Assembly: GCA_025352105.1 (NCBI GenBank)
Contig: JANXUB010000091.1
Location: 1 to 35,103, forward strand
From: Burkholderiales bacterium
GTDB taxonomy: Bacteria > Pseudomonadota > Gammaproteobacteria > Burkholderiales > Casimicrobiaceae
Direction of reading: 5' to 3'
Length of the DNA stretch: 35,103 bases
Part shown: positions 7,092-15,267 of the stretch, piece by piece
Position numbering within the stretch: the stretch's first letter is position 1
How the letters are laid out: each line of letters starts with the position of its first letter
The notes under the pieces: generated by a model
Database searches by the model: none
Told to the model about the DNA's origin: nothing
What the model saw: only the letters and a program-made list of their open reading frames with translations
Translations under genes and position numbers: made by a program

Positions 7092-7640
7092 GTGAGTCAA
7101 AAAAATATCATGACGCTCTCACCCATCACCGAACGCTTCGTCCTGCACTGGGGTGAGATGGGTTCGCGCTGGGGCGTGAACCGGACAGTGGCGCAGATTC
7201 ATGCCCTGCTCTTCGTGCTCGGCACGCCGTTGACAGCAGAGGACATCGCGGACATGCTGGTGGTCGCGCGATCCAACGTCAGCAACAGTTTGCGAGAGCT
7301 GGCGAACTGGAATCTGGTGCGCACGACGCACGTCATCGGGGATCGGCGTGACTTTTTTGAAACGTCGGGCGACGTGTGGGAGCTGATGCGAATCATCGTG
7401 CGCGAGCGAAAGCTGCGCGAATTCGATCCGACGGTCACGCTGTTGACGGCCACGATTTCTGATCCCACGTTTGCTGCGGAACCCATGGATCGCCAGAAGC
7501 GGATTCGCGAAACGCAGGCGCTGATGCGAGATCTCTCGGGCTGGACCGACGACATGCTGAAACTGGAGCCGTCGATCCTGGTCAAACTGATGCGCCTCGG
7601 CAGCAAGGTACAACGATTTTTGCAACTAAAAGCCCCATGA
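7092..7640 (+). CDS. GbsR/MarR-family transcriptional regulator
   Basis: 182 residues with a winged-helix domain: TVAQIHALLFVLGTPLTAEDIADMLVVARSNVSNSLRELANWNLV (about 28-73), then the wing (TTHVIGDRRDFFETSGDVW). This matches GbsR-like members of the MarR superfamily. The C-terminal half is helical and probably dimerises. The start is GTG 7092; ATG 7110 is a weaker alternative giving a slightly shorter protein. The stop overlaps the Nudix start (ATGA), so the genes are translationally coupled. The palindrome at 6904-6923 is a likely autoregulatory site. The ligand is unknown. Confidence 0.88.
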   Translation: MSQKNIMTLSPITERFVLHWGEMGSRWGVNRTVAQIHALLFVLGTPLTAEDIADMLVVARSNVSNSLRELANWNLVRTTHVIGDRRDFFETSGDVWELMRIIVRERKLREFDPTVTLLTATISDPTFAAEPMDRQKRIRETQALMRDLSGWTDDMLKLEPSILVKLMRLGSKVQRFLQLKAP

Positions 7641-8191
7641 AAGCCTGGAAAAAACTTGACTCGACGCGACTGGTGACGAACCCATGGATGAATCTGCGCT
7701 CGGATCGCTGTGAGCTCGCAAACGGCAGCATCATCGAGCCGTATTTCGTGATCGAGGAGCCGGAATGGGTACATGTGGTGCCGGTGCTCGATGACGGCCG
7801 CATGGTGCTGGTGACGCAGTACCGTCATGCTGCGGAAACGACCTGCGTCGAGTTCCCCGGCGGTATCGTCGACGCGGGTGAAAATCCAGCCGATGCGGCA
7901 TCGCGCGAGCTGTTGGAGGAGACTGGCTTTCATGCGCGCGACTGGCAGCCGGTTGCGTCGTTTTATGTCAATCCGGCGCGACAAACCAATCGGGTGCATG
8001 TGTTTCTGGCCACGGGGCTGACGCGCATTGCCGAGCAGGCGCTCGATGACACCGAGGATGTGCTGTGCAGCGACGCAAGCGTTGATGAGATCAAAGCGAT
8101 GATTGCCGATGGGCGATTCTCACAAGGGCTGCACGTCGCTTCGTTTTACCTCGCGCTACAGAAGCAAAAGGCTCAACGGGATCGGCCATGA
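7637..8191 (+). CDS. Nudix hydrolase (ADP-ribose pyrophosphatase-like)
   Basis: 184 residues. The complete Nudix box Gx5Ex7REUxEExGU is at residues 76-98 (G76, E82, R90, E91, E94, E95, G97). It binds the divalent metal and pyrophosphate of nucleoside-diphosphate-X substrates. The order EPYFVIEEPEWVHVVPVLDDGRMVLVTQYR ahead of the box is typical of the ADP-sugar pyrophosphatase group. The exact substrate cannot be told from sequence. It overlaps the upstream regulator by four bases. Its stop overlaps an ATG at 8188, the likely ancestral start of the next gene. Confidence 0.9.
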   Translation: MKAWKKLDSTRLVTNPWMNLRSDRCELANGSIIEPYFVIEEPEWVHVVPVLDDGRMVLVTQYRHAAETTCVEFPGGIVDAGENPADAASRELLEETGFHARDWQPVASFYVNPARQTNRVHVFLATGLTRIAEQALDDTEDVLCSDASVDEIKAMIADGRFSQGLHVASFYLALQKQKAQRDRP

Positions 8192-8316
8192 ACGCCGTGC
8201 AATATTCCAGTACTGATGACAGAGTACCGTTCGCGCTGAGCTTGTCGAAGCGTTGGTGGCACGCCGCGAGGCAACGACTAGCTCAGCCCGAACGGAAATT
8301 GAATCAAATCGCTTAA
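8188..8316 (+). CDS. 42-codon mini-ORF created by a palindromic repeat in front of the DCC gene
   Basis: Starts with ATG at 8188, overlapping the Nudix TGA, and ends with TAA immediately before the GTG of the next gene in the same frame. Its first codons (MNAVQYS) resemble the first codons of the DCC protein (MNSIVQYP). The middle is a translated repeat (VPFALSLSK). I read it as the old start region separated from its gene by a repeat insertion. It may be translated by coupling; a function is doubtful. Confidence 0.4.
   Translation: MNAVQYSSTDDRVPFALSLSKRWWHAARQRLAQPERKLNQIA
8227..8295. repeat. Palindromic repeat with CCGTTCGSGCTGAGC arms
   Basis: CCGTTCGCGCTGAGC (8227-8241) and GCTCAGCCCGAACGG (8281-8295) are inverted with one mismatch. 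The family resembles the widespread 'CTGAGCTTGTCGAAG' type and the segment inside hsdR. Confidence 0.7.
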
Positions 8317-8805
8317 GTGAACAGCATTGTGCAATACCCACTGACCATTTACTTCGACGGCTCGTGCCCGTTGTGCACGCGCGAAATTGCGCTGCTCACG
8401 AAATTTGACGACCAACAACAGCTGCGCGTCGTCGATTGCTCAGACGCAAACTTTGCACCCGTCGAAGGCCATGGTCGTGAGGCGATGATGGCGCTGATTC
8501 ATGCGCGTGATGCAGCGGGCGCGTGGCTCATCGGTGCGCCGGTATTTGCAGCTGCGTATCGGGCAACGGGTTTCGCATCGATTGCCAGCCTGTGGGGCAG
8601 CCCGCGGTTGCAGCCGATGTGGAAGATTGTCTACCCGTGGATCGCCCGCAACCGCATGTGGCTGTCGAAGCTCGGCGCGATAGATGGCATGACGTGGTTG
8701 TTGCATCGCATGCACGCGCGCGCGGCGAAGAAGGCGTTGGAAGCATCGAAGGGCTGTCATGACGGCGTTTGCGAGATCGCACCATCTGAAACCAAGCCAA
8801 AGTAG
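8317..8805 (+). CDS. DCC-family thiol-disulfide oxidoreductase-like protein (DUF393)
   Basis: 162 residues. The N-terminal YFDGSCPLCTREI has D14 and the CxxC pair C17/C20 that define the DCC family, predicted to have a thioredoxin-like redox function. The remainder (GAPVFAAAYRATGF, then a Trp-rich stretch YPWIARNRMWLS) fits the family. The start is GTG 8317, directly after an in-frame TAA. No convincing ribosome site is seen. It is the last gene of the GbsR-Nudix operon. The substrate is unknown. Confidence 0.85.
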   Translation: MNSIVQYPLTIYFDGSCPLCTREIALLTKFDDQQQLRVVDCSDANFAPVEGHGREAMMALIHARDAAGAWLIGAPVFAAAYRATGFASIASLWGSPRLQPMWKIVYPWIARNRMWLSKLGAIDGMTWLLHRMHARAAKKALEASKGCHDGVCEIAPSETKPK

Positions 8806-8834
8806 CGAAAAAAAATCGGCAAACTACTTTGATT

Positions 8835-8948
8835 AGCTTTTCGCTGAATCGACCGCTGAATTGGGGCTAGCGCTTAAAATGTGTGTCTATCGACTTTCCT
8901 AAAAATGGACTAATACCCCTTATTCAGCAGCGCATTGATCGAAAAGCT
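8835..8948. repeat. MITE-like element, copy 2
   Basis: 114 bp with terminal inverted repeats of about 33 bp: left AGCTTTTCGCTGAATCGACC and onward to TTGGGG. The right end, read on the other strand, begins AGCTTTTCGATCAATGCGCT and runs to AGGGG. Non-coding. It separates the DCC gene from the convergent haloperoxidase gene. An 11-bp GCATTGATCGA is repeated just outside its right end. Confidence 0.7.
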
Positions 8949-8966
8949 GAAAGCCGCATTGATCGA

Positions 8967-10526
8967 CTAGATAATGACTTTATCGTCGGCAAACCCGGTG
9001 AATTCAAACTGCTTCAGCCAGCCCTGCTGAGCTTCAATCGATTTTGCCTTTTCGGCTTTGAGCCACGCTTTGGCCACGCTTTCACCGAGCAGCAAGCCCT
9101 GCCATGCATCGCTTCGCCAGTGAATGCCTGCGAAGTTTCGGCCCATCGCCACGTTCATCGCGAGTTTGTTGAGCTCGGCTCCCACAGTCGGTGGCGGCTG
9201 GTTAGGACTAAAGCTCTCCCAATCCTTGCCGTCACGCGTGGGTTGAAACGGAAAGCGAAGTTTGCGGTTCTGGTCAAACATCGCCTTGAGCACGGTCACG
9301 CACGCGGCGGACACGGTCGCATGACCCGACGGATACGAGGGGTGCGCCGGAGCGCCCTCGGGGAACGCTTGCGGCAGCAGCGCCGATCCGAATTTTTCGC
9401 GCACGCGACGCAGTGCGTCGGACTTGACGATCAGCGGATGCACCGCAGTTGACTCGCCACGCACAGCGCGGTCAACCAGTGCTCCGTATTCCTCAGGCCT
9501 CAGCGCGCGGTGCCTGATCCACTTCTCATTCCAGCACGCATTGAGCGCCAGATCACAGACGACACCCATCGCGTTTTGCATGTATCCGGGGCCGAGATTG
9601 ACAAAGCCATTCATGGTACGCGATGTCTTGTACGGATTGTTGGCTGACCATGCCTCACGCGGGCGATGTGCATTGCCGAGCAGAATCGCTGTGGCATTGA
9701 TCCCCGCCTGATTGCAAAAGTCCCAGTGCACATATTCGCCGACATCACGACCGGAGCGCAGGTAGTAGAGATCGGCGAAGTGATTGAGAATGCCCGGCGG
9801 CCATTCGCCGTTGGCCACCTTCAGATAATCATCCCATTTCGTCATGAAATCGGTGCCCTTGAACGGAACCCGGTAGGCCTGCCACTGGTTCTGGGCACCG
9901 AAAGGCACGGGCATCCAGAGCATTTGGGATATCCAGTAGCCCTCGTTTTCGCCCGGCGTTCCCAGTCGGAAAAGTGTCTGCGGCGTCACGCCAGCGTTAA
10001 GCCTCGTCGTCTTTAACTCAGTGACCGCATCGCGAACCAGGCTGTTTTTTTCGTAATCCCACAGTGGCACGTCCCGCAGCAGCGCCATCCAGTAGAGCTC
10101 GAGCGCCTCTTCCGCTAGCCGCTCGGAGTCGAGCGCGGGGAACGGCGGCAGCTTGATCACGTCGGCGGCGAGCGGGTCTTTGTCCCACGTATACGCGGCG
10201 AGTGGATTGACCAGACGAATTTCGTTATGGACCGGTAGGCGTTCCCAGTCAACGATGCGTCCGCTCGCGGTGGCAGCTTCGAACGACTGCATCGACTCGG
10301 GCAGCAAGAGGCCCGCAGCATCGTGCTTGAGTGTCTTGCCGAAGGCGGCAGCACCGCTGGCGCGCAGGTTGGCACCTGCGGCGACTGCCTGTGCTGTCGC
10401 TGCCCCGTTAAACCCGCTCACCGCGGCAGCGACCGCCGCGCCCTGCGTCAACAATGCACGGCGTTTTTTGTTGATGGCCGGTGCGGTTGAAGGCGCATCA
10501 TTGCGACTAGTTTCAGCGTTTGACAT
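8967..10526 (-). CDS. Vanadium-dependent haloperoxidase-like protein with a Tat-type leader (VHPO 1)
   Basis: 519 residues in the PAP2/vanadium haloperoxidase superfamily. Such enzymes use vanadate and peroxide to oxidise halides, or act as acid phosphatases. Seen: KWIRHRALRPEEYG (335-347, K-x7-RP instead of the canonical K-x6-RP), HPSYPSGHATVSAA with PSGH at 399-402, and GRNFAGIHWRSD with H469. These three blocks form the oxyanion site. The N-terminus KKRRALLTQGAAVAAAVSGF...AQA looks like a twin-arginine leader, so a periplasmic location is probable. ATG 10526 is preferred to the upstream TTG at 10556. It lies 72 bases downstream of the transporter on the same strand. Confidence 0.85.
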   Translation of the reverse strand: MSNAETSRNDAPSTAPAINKKRRALLTQGAAVAAAVSGFNGAATAQAVAAGANLRASGAAAFGKTLKHDAAGLLLPESMQSFEAATASGRIVDWERLPVHNEIRLVNPLAAYTWDKDPLAADVIKLPPFPALDSERLAEEALELYWMALLRDVPLWDYEKNSLVRDAVTELKTTRLNAGVTPQTLFRLGTPGENEGYWISQMLWMPVPFGAQNQWQAYRVPFKGTDFMTKWDDYLKVANGEWPPGILNHFADLYYLRSGRDVGEYVHWDFCNQAGINATAILLGNAHRPREAWSANNPYKTSRTMNGFVNLGPGYMQNAMGVVCDLALNACWNEKWIRHRALRPEEYGALVDRAVRGESTAVHPLIVKSDALRRVREKFGSALLPQAFPEGAPAHPSYPSGHATVSAACVTVLKAMFDQNRKLRFPFQPTRDGKDWESFSPNQPPPTVGAELNKLAMNVAMGRNFAGIHWRSDAWQGLLLGESVAKAWLKAEKAKSIEAQQGWLKQFEFTGFADDKVII

Positions 10527-10598
10527 GACAGGGACTTTCTCGGAAACGTGCTGCAATTGTAGGCAGTGCGCTCGCGCGTCTTGAGACGCTCGTCGCGG

Positions 10599-11837
10599 CT
10601 ATACGCTCATCAGGTCGGACACCACCGTCGTACCCGGCAGTTTGTCGACGATCACCTTGCAAATCACCGCAATCGGAATCGCCAGAAACAGCCCCGCCGT
10701 GCCCCACAGCCAGCCGAAGAAGAGGAGCGCAACAAAGGTGGCCGTGGAGTTCATCCGCGCGATGCGGCTGGCCATCCACGCTTGCGCAACGGTGCCAACA
10801 ATCGCCGCCACAACCAGCGTGCTCAGTGCCGCAGTAGCTGCGCCGCTCAAGGTGCCAATTTTTTCGAATGACGAGACCAGCACGCCGAAGGCAATGGCGA
10901 GCGGACCGAAGTACGGAATCGTATGAAAAAGTGCGGCCATCAAGCCCCATGCTGCCGCGTTTTCGACACCCAGCACGAACAACACAATGGCGGTCAATAT
11001 CCCGAGGATCACATTGGTCACGACCAGCATTCCGAGGTATCGCTGGATGGCTTGGTTGATGCTATCCAGCATCTCAACCGTAATGCGCCGATCCGCCAGT
11101 CGCTTGCCAGCTGCCTTGACAATCCTGCGCCGAAAATGGTCGCCCGCCGTCAGCAAAAAGTAAGCGAGCAAGATGATGCCCGCTGTCGTAGCGAGTGAGC
11201 CCAACACGCTCACCGAACCCTTGATCAAATAGCTGCCAACGGCTTCGGGCGCGGAACTGGGCGCTGCCGCGGGACGCGCTTTTGACGTAGCGGTCGACGC
11301 AGATGATGTCGCTGGCTGGCCGTTCACCATGTCGGTCACCGCAGCGGCCGCATCGCCGACTTTGCGCAGCGTGCCGCCCGGCGTCTGGCGCATCTTTCCC
11401 AAGTCGTCCGAGATGCGCTTGGTGCTTCGCGGCAGCGATTCCAGCAAGTTCTCTGCCTGCCCCCAAAGGCCATAAAACAGCGAACCCGTCACCGCCAACG
11501 CCGCACACATTACCAGCGCTGCGCCGATGCTGCGTGGCACGCCCGCATGTTCCAGCCAGTTCACCGGTTTGCCCAATGCGTAGTGCAACAAGATCGCCGA
11601 AATGAGCGGAACTGTGAATGCGTACGAAAACTGAAGCGCTGCAATCAACGAAAGAGTCGCTAGGATCCAGATTGCAACATACGGGATTTTGTGCGAGCCA
11701 GTTGGTTCGGGCAGTGACGGTGTCTCGGTTGCTGCGTCCAGCGATTTCGGCATATCAATTGCGGCTTCAGTCGATGTAGTCGGTGTAGTCGGCGTTGAAA
11801 CAGAAACTGAAGGAGCGTGGTGAGTGGACGAATCCAT
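10599..11837 (-). CDS. AI-2E/PerM-family membrane transporter
   Basis: 412 residues. Hydrophobic segments lie near IPYVAIWILATLSLIAALQF, TVPLISAILLHYALG, IGAALVMCAALAVTGSLFYG, then after a polar loop ILLAYFLLTAG, VVTNVILGILTAIVLFVLG, a long hydrophobic hairpin and FLAIPIAVICKVIVD. The G-x-W-G and IPYFGPLAIAFG-type motifs are typical of this family of permeases (TqsA, PerM, YdbO-like). The N-terminal 50 residues are rich in Ser, Thr and Pro and probably cytoplasmic and disordered. The substrate is unknown; members have been linked to autoinducer-2 export or Na+/H+ exchange. ATG 11837 is preferred over the earlier start at 11867. Divergent from the alpha-oxoamine synthase gene. Confidence 0.85.
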   Translation of the reverse strand: MDSSTHHAPSVSVSTPTTPTTSTEAAIDMPKSLDAATETPSLPEPTGSHKIPYVAIWILATLSLIAALQFSYAFTVPLISAILLHYALGKPVNWLEHAGVPRSIGAALVMCAALAVTGSLFYGLWGQAENLLESLPRSTKRISDDLGKMRQTPGGTLRKVGDAAAAVTDMVNGQPATSSASTATSKARPAAAPSSAPEAVGSYLIKGSVSVLGSLATTAGIILLAYFLLTAGDHFRRRIVKAAGKRLADRRITVEMLDSINQAIQRYLGMLVVTNVILGILTAIVLFVLGVENAAAWGLMAALFHTIPYFGPLAIAFGVLVSSFEKIGTLSGAATAALSTLVVAAIVGTVAQAWMASRIARMNSTATFVALLFFGWLWGTAGLFLAIPIAVICKVIVDKLPGTTVVSDLMSV

Positions 11838-12060
11838 ACGGGCCTGCTTTTTTATTTTGCGATGCAAAGATGCTACGGAAGGGTCTGGCCTGCCTTGTCA
11901 GACGCAGGAAGAATCTCGATCGTCAAACGCGCCTCACCCCTGTAGGTTTTCGCCTACGCGGCGTGCGACGTGGCTGTGCTTGGCAGCGGATTGATCCGCA
12001 ACGCAAGGGCGATGCAGCGAGCTTTCGCAACGCCGCCAATGTCCGACTTTTTTTGAAAAT

Positions 12061-12079
12061 CCCACCTAGGTGGGTAGTG
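12061..12079. promoter_or_regulatory. Putative LuxR-type binding site 1, before the alpha-oxoamine synthase gene
   Basis: CCCACCTA-GGT-GGGTAGTG, containing the perfect 14-bp palindrome CCCACCTAGGTGGG. It matches the site before the LuxR gene (19109-19127) at 15 of 19 positions. With a -10-like TACGCT at 12101-12106 and a start near 12113, the centre lies at about -43, as for a class II activator. Confidence 0.65.
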
Positions 12080-12138
12080 TGCAGTGCAGCAATTCAAAGC
12101 TACGCTCGCATCACTAAGAAAAAATGATCGGAGCTGAA

Positions 12139-13641
12139 ATGAAAATCATCAATGATGATGGCGGTGCGCAGTCGTTTGTGCCACAGACGCCATCTATGCC
12201 ACCTCTGCCGCCTCTCCCATCCACGCCGGGAGTTGCGGAGCTTGAAAACCTTCACCTCTGGGCGCGCAACGCCAAATCGACCGGAGCGCTGGACGGTAGC
12301 ACCCGCGACTTTCTGACCACCACCGCCCGCAACCCGGTGCTGCGTGCCGAGGCGTTTATGGACTGGATCGACCGACGCATCAAGCATGGCGGCTTTCCGT
12401 TTGGCAAGGCGCTGGCATCGAAGCCAGCCGCCCAGACGTCGCTGCGCTATCTTGACGGTCGCACGCGCGGGGGCATCAATTTTTCATCGCAGGAATATTT
12501 GTCGCTCGCCTCGCATCCGAGCGTGCAACAGGCCGCGATTGACGCGATCAAGCGGCTCGGTGTGCACAGCGCCGGTTCATCCGCGTTGGCAGGCAATATC
12601 GTCGACGGCAACGCGCTTGAGCAGGAAATTGCCGATTGGTTGCATACCCCGCATGTCACCCTGTTCCCGACCGGCTGGGCGGCGGGTTACGGTGTCTGCC
12701 GAGGACTGATTCGACCGAACGATCACATTGTGCTCGATGTGCTGGCGCACAACTGTTTGCAGGAAGGCGCGAACGCAGCCACCAAAAATGTGCATCTGTA
12801 TCGTCACCTCGACGTCTCGCATGCGAAAAAGCAACTGCAACGCATCCGCGCGAAGGACGATGTAAACGGAATTCTGCTTATCACTGAAGGCATCTTCTCG
12901 ATGGACGCCGATTCGCCCGACATCGCAGCACTTCAGGCGCTAGCGCATGAGTACGGCGCGCTGCTGGTGGTTGACGTGGCGCATGATCTTGGTTGCTCGG
13001 GGCCGGATGGCACCGGGCAAATCGGCGTGCAAAACATGCTCGGCAAGGTCGATCTCGTGATGGGAGCGTTCTCCAAATCGTTCGCATCGAATGGCGGCTT
13101 CGTCGCCACACACAGCCACGCGGTGAAGGAATATCTGCGCTATTACGCGCCGTCAAACACGTTCTCCAACGCGCTCTCGCCACCACAGATTGCCATCATC
13201 CGCGAGTGCATCAGGATCATCCGTTCGCCGGAAGGTCAGTTGCGGCGCGATCAGCTGTTCACCGCGATCACCGCGTTGCGTGGTGAACTGCGCGCCCGGG
13301 GCCTGACCGTGATGGGACAGCCCTCGCCCATCGTGCCTGTGCTGCTCGGTCGCGATGATGTTGCCCGTGTCGCGTGCAAGCTGCTCGCCGAGCGCGGCGT
13401 GCTGACCAACCTTGTCGAATATCCGGCCGTCTCGAACAACAGTGCCCGTTTGCGCATGCAGGTGATGACGGAACACACGCCCGAGCAATGCAGCAACGCC
13501 GCCGACATCATCGCGACCGCTTGGGCCGAGGCACAAGCGCTCTTACAAACTGAGCAGCCTGAGCAATCCGACGGATTCGTCGCACCCGTTGCCGACGCCG
13601 AGGGCTTCCATAGCCAGCGGGTTGCGGAACCGGCTGAGTAA
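12139..13641 (+). CDS. Alpha-oxoamine synthase family PLP enzyme (AONS/KBL/SPT/CqsA-like)
   Basis: 500 residues. PLP-dependent class II aminotransferase fold condensing an amino acid with an acyl-CoA or acyl carrier. Seen: NFSSQEYLSLASHP and GVHSAGSSALAGN (substrate-binding start), TEGIFSMDADSPDIAAL and VDVAHDLG (PLP-ring contacts), and GAFSKSFASNGGF with the Schiff-base lysine. The extra N-terminal region of about 110 residues and the C-terminal tail make it longer than BioF (about 385). There are no biotin genes nearby, so a dedicated lipid or signal role is more likely than BioF. Start: GGAG at 12130-12133 favours ATG 12139 over ATG 12124. A LuxR-type box lies upstream. Confidence 0.85.
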   Translation: MKIINDDGGAQSFVPQTPSMPPLPPLPSTPGVAELENLHLWARNAKSTGALDGSTRDFLTTTARNPVLRAEAFMDWIDRRIKHGGFPFGKALASKPAAQTSLRYLDGRTRGGINFSSQEYLSLASHPSVQQAAIDAIKRLGVHSAGSSALAGNIVDGNALEQEIADWLHTPHVTLFPTGWAAGYGVCRGLIRPNDHIVLDVLAHNCLQEGANAATKNVHLYRHLDVSHAKKQLQRIRAKDDVNGILLITEGIFSMDADSPDIAALQALAHEYGALLVVDVAHDLGCSGPDGTGQIGVQNMLGKVDLVMGAFSKSFASNGGFVATHSHAVKEYLRYYAPSNTFSNALSPPQIAIIRECIRIIRSPEGQLRRDQLFTAITALRGELRARGLTVMGQPSPIVPVLLGRDDVARVACKLLAERGVLTNLVEYPAVSNNSARLRMQVMTEHTPEQCSNAADIIATAWAEAQALLQTEQPEQSDGFVAPVADAEGFHSQRVAEPAE

Positions 13642-13836
13642 GCGAGGCCATCGCTGGCGACAGCCAACGACTCCTACCTGAGCACGTAGTTCACGCCGAA
13701 AGCCTATCGCTCTAACCTGCTGCAAGGCTTCGCAATTCTGCGAGCGTCTTGCGGTGCAGGTCTTTTGGGTGAAGAGCATGGCCTCGTTCAGCCACAAGCA
13801 CTCGCCGTTCTCTGAAACGAACGGAAGGAATGCGAT

Positions 13837-15156
13837 ATGAACATATTGATGCTCAACAAGTTGGCGCTCGATCTGGTGGCGCGGGATTTCAGCAAAATTG
13901 ATGGACGAATGCCGGTCAATGGAGGCCCGACGAAAACGTCGCGGGCGCTGGCGATCATTCACCTGGCTGCGCGCGATGCGTTTGCAGGGATCGCAACGTC
14001 GTATCCACCTCACTTAACCACGATGCCGCCTCTGCCAGGTGGCGTCAACGCGAGCGACGCGACCACAGCCGCGTTGGCCGCGGGCGTTGCCGCTGCTGAG
14101 CGACTGTATCCGGACGACTACGCATTCATAAGGGATCAGTCGCAAAATTTTTTCGGATCAGGCAACACGCAAGCAATTGACTACGGCACACGTGTGGCAC
14201 AGGCGTGGGTGACGAGTCGCCTCATGGACGGCTCGGAGCTGCCACAGCTAGATCGAAATTACAGCAGTGCGGTGGGCAGACATCGACCGGATCCGCTTGA
14301 CCCAGCGCAACAGACAATGGGCCGCAACTGGGGGAAGGTCAACCCCTTCGTCGTCGCTAATGTCGAGACGGACGCGCCTTTGGGGCCACCGCCTGCGCTG
14401 GGTGGCACACAGTACAAACTTGAGTACAAGGAGGTGTACGAATGTGGCAAGAGCAGCAACCCGATGGGCAATGACAAGCGTCGCGGGAAGGCGATTACTG
14501 GCATTTTCTGGGGGTACGATGGCTCGAATAAATTGGGTACACCCCCTCGCCTGTACAACCAGGTTGTCGTTGCCACGCCTGCCTTCATCGCACTTGGGGC
14601 GGCAGACCAAATCAATGTGCTTGCGGCTGTTAACGCTGCGATGGCTGATGCGGGAATCGCGGCTTGGTTTTGGAAATATCGCTACGATTTGTGGCGTCCG
14701 GTCGTCGGCATCCGTGAGTCGGCTTCTGGATGGGGCCCAACAGTTCGCGGTGACGGCTCAGGCAGCACACATCCCGATCCTTTTTGGCTGCCGCTCGGAG
14801 CGCCGAACAGCAATCAGGACAAAAAACCAAACGGCACGCCAAACTTCCCTGCCTACCCTTCGGGCCATTCAACGTTCGGCAGCGCCTGCTTTGAGACGTT
14901 CGCTGGAATGCTCGGAGTGAACACCAAAGACATAAAGCTTGATTTTGTATCGGACGAATTTAACGGCGTCACCACAGACAATCACGGCGCAACTAGGCCA
15001 CGCTTTGTGCATCGCGACCTGTCGTTGAAGGACGCAATAGACGACAACGGAATCAGCCGAATATTTCTAGGCGTTCACTGGAAAAGCGATGCAACCGGTG
15101 GTATGACGGTCGGCGATGCAATCGCCGCAAAGGCGGTTATGGCATTCAAAGTCTGA
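13837..15156 (+). CDS. Vanadium-dependent haloperoxidase-like protein (VHPO 2), canonical active site
   Basis: 439 residues. All three signature blocks are canonical: K280-x6-R287-P288 (KYRYDLWRP), PSGH at 341-344 (PAYPSGHSTFGSA), and SR-x5-H at 407-414 (SRIFLGVHW). These residues bind vanadate in haloperoxidases and phosphate in related phosphatases, so the protein is probably catalytically able. No signal peptide is seen, in contrast to VHPO 1. The ribosome site GGAAGGA lies six bases before ATG 13837. It is 195 bases downstream of the alpha-oxoamine synthase on the same strand and may be co-transcribed with it. Halide choice cannot be predicted from sequence. Confidence 0.9.
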   Translation: MNILMLNKLALDLVARDFSKIDGRMPVNGGPTKTSRALAIIHLAARDAFAGIATSYPPHLTTMPPLPGGVNASDATTAALAAGVAAAERLYPDDYAFIRDQSQNFFGSGNTQAIDYGTRVAQAWVTSRLMDGSELPQLDRNYSSAVGRHRPDPLDPAQQTMGRNWGKVNPFVVANVETDAPLGPPPALGGTQYKLEYKEVYECGKSSNPMGNDKRRGKAITGIFWGYDGSNKLGTPPRLYNQVVVATPAFIALGAADQINVLAAVNAAMADAGIAAWFWKYRYDLWRPVVGIRESASGWGPTVRGDGSGSTHPDPFWLPLGAPNSNQDKKPNGTPNFPAYPSGHSTFGSACFETFAGMLGVNTKDIKLDFVSDEFNGVTTDNHGATRPRFVHRDLSLKDAIDDNGISRIFLGVHWKSDATGGMTVGDAIAAKAVMAFKV

Positions 15157-15267
15157 ACAAAGCGAAGTTGCTCGCCGAGTGACGAGACCCACTCAGAGCG
15201 CAGGCAAATTTGCGGTTGCTCGTTGCGCTCGCGGCATTTAACTCCGCTCGAATGCCGTTGCGCAGCG

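Noticed and set aside
8799..8830. AAAGTAG...CTACTTT inverted repeat after the DCC gene as a terminator
   Set aside because: AT-rich short stem, large loop and no T-run after it, so it was not called as a terminator.
13642..13836. Second LuxR-type box or promoter in the gap before VHPO 2
   Set aside because: No CCCACCTA-type dyad or convincing promoter was found; the gene is more simply read as a continuation of the alpha-oxoamine synthase unit.
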